From: Candidatus Epilinea brevis
Lineage (GTDB): Bacteria > Chloroflexota > Anaerolineae > Epilineales > Epilineaceae
NCBI GenBank assembly: GCA_016710785.1
Contig: JADJUE010000009.1
Span: 372,001-436,000 of the forward strand
Direction: 5' to 3'
Length of the DNA stretch: 64,000 nucleotides
Position 1 is the first letter of the stretch, and each line of letters opens with the position of its first letter. Under the pieces are notes generated by a model. It was not told the origin of the DNA. It did not search any database and worked only from the letters and a program-made list of their open reading frames with translations. A program made the position numbers and the translations under genes. Below, piece by piece: positions 63,882 to 64,000 of this stretch.

Positions 63882-64000
63882 ATGCTCGACCTCACCCGCA
63901 TCTCCCCCGACCTCCTGCCCGCCTCGCGCTATGCCTCCGCCGCCCTCTGCGCCCTGGCGCGCGAGGAGGCGCTCGGCCGGCGCGCCCGGCGCTTGCTGGC
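63882..64000 (+). CDS. Partial gene of unknown function at window edge
   Basis: From ATG 63882 an open frame with high-GC codon use runs off the right edge (MLDLTRISPDLLPASRYAS). Only 39 residues are visible and none is diagnostic; a start at 63869 in another frame is possible. Confidence 0.4.
   Translation, partial: MLDLTRISPDLLPASRYASAALCALAREEALGRRARRLL

Overview
This is a high-GC (roughly two-thirds G+C by eye), gene-dense bacterial chromosome segment with many ATGA, TTGA and CTGA stop/start overlaps and frequent GTG or TTG starts. It looks like a member of the Chloroflexota (Anaerolineae/Ardenticatenia-like). That is an inference from the large secreted subtilases, the Thr/Pro-rich tracts ending in a short hydrophobic 'LFLP' tail, and the mixture of household genes; no rRNA or tRNA gene was seen that would settle it. 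No CRISPR array, insertion sequence, prophage or tRNA was found.

Layout. 1-3.7 kb: a partial LOG-family gene, a class I aminotransferase and mutL. 3.7-12.5 kb: a six-gene translationally coupled operon (secreted TPR-like protein, membrane protein, DUF58, two vWA membrane proteins, MoxR ATPase). It is followed by lemA, a TPM-domain protein, a 1,590-residue subtilase, a YgcG-like TPM protein and a MOP-superfamily membrane protein (12.6-21.1 kb); together this reads as an envelope or metalloenzyme-maturation and proteolysis block. 21.2-23.3 kb: lysS and greA. 23.6-34 kb, all minus strand: a second large subtilase, an unknown protein, formimidoyltransferase-cyclodeaminase, an aldehyde dehydrogenase, a PcaF/PaaJ-like thiolase and a 575-residue dehydrogenase-like protein (acyl-CoA and one-carbon catabolism). 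34.4-45.7 kb: a membrane-anchored unknown, a frameshifted secreted beta-propeller protein, hflX-trmFO, pyrimidine-nucleoside phosphorylase, an M14 carboxypeptidase, PspC, TM2 and DUF493 proteins, and arginine deiminase.

45.7-51.7 kb (minus) is the most unusual part. It is a five-gene operon with its own recognisable promoter, encoding an NlpC/P60-MurD fusion, a 62-residue LysW-like zinc-ribbon protein, a threonine-synthase-like PLP enzyme, an ATP-grasp ligase and a class II aldolase. This combination suggests an amino-group-carrier or peptide-ligase pathway that I cannot match to a described one.

51.9-64 kb: folD, a frameshifted secreted cadherin-like protein, a frameshifted S9 peptidase, class I fructose-bisphosphate aldolase, a SpoU-type RNA methyltransferase apparently starting at CTG, ftsY, a mucin-like Thr/Pro-repeat secreted protein, an MntA-type nucleotidyltransferase with a decayed HepT partner, and a PD-(D/E)XK-like nuclease.

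Two cross-cutting observations. Five secreted proteins end in a similar short hydrophobic-LP tail. At least four genes carry a single-base frameshift at C/G runs, which most simply reflects sequence error but could be biological. Coordinates of short sites read by eye may be off by one or two bases.
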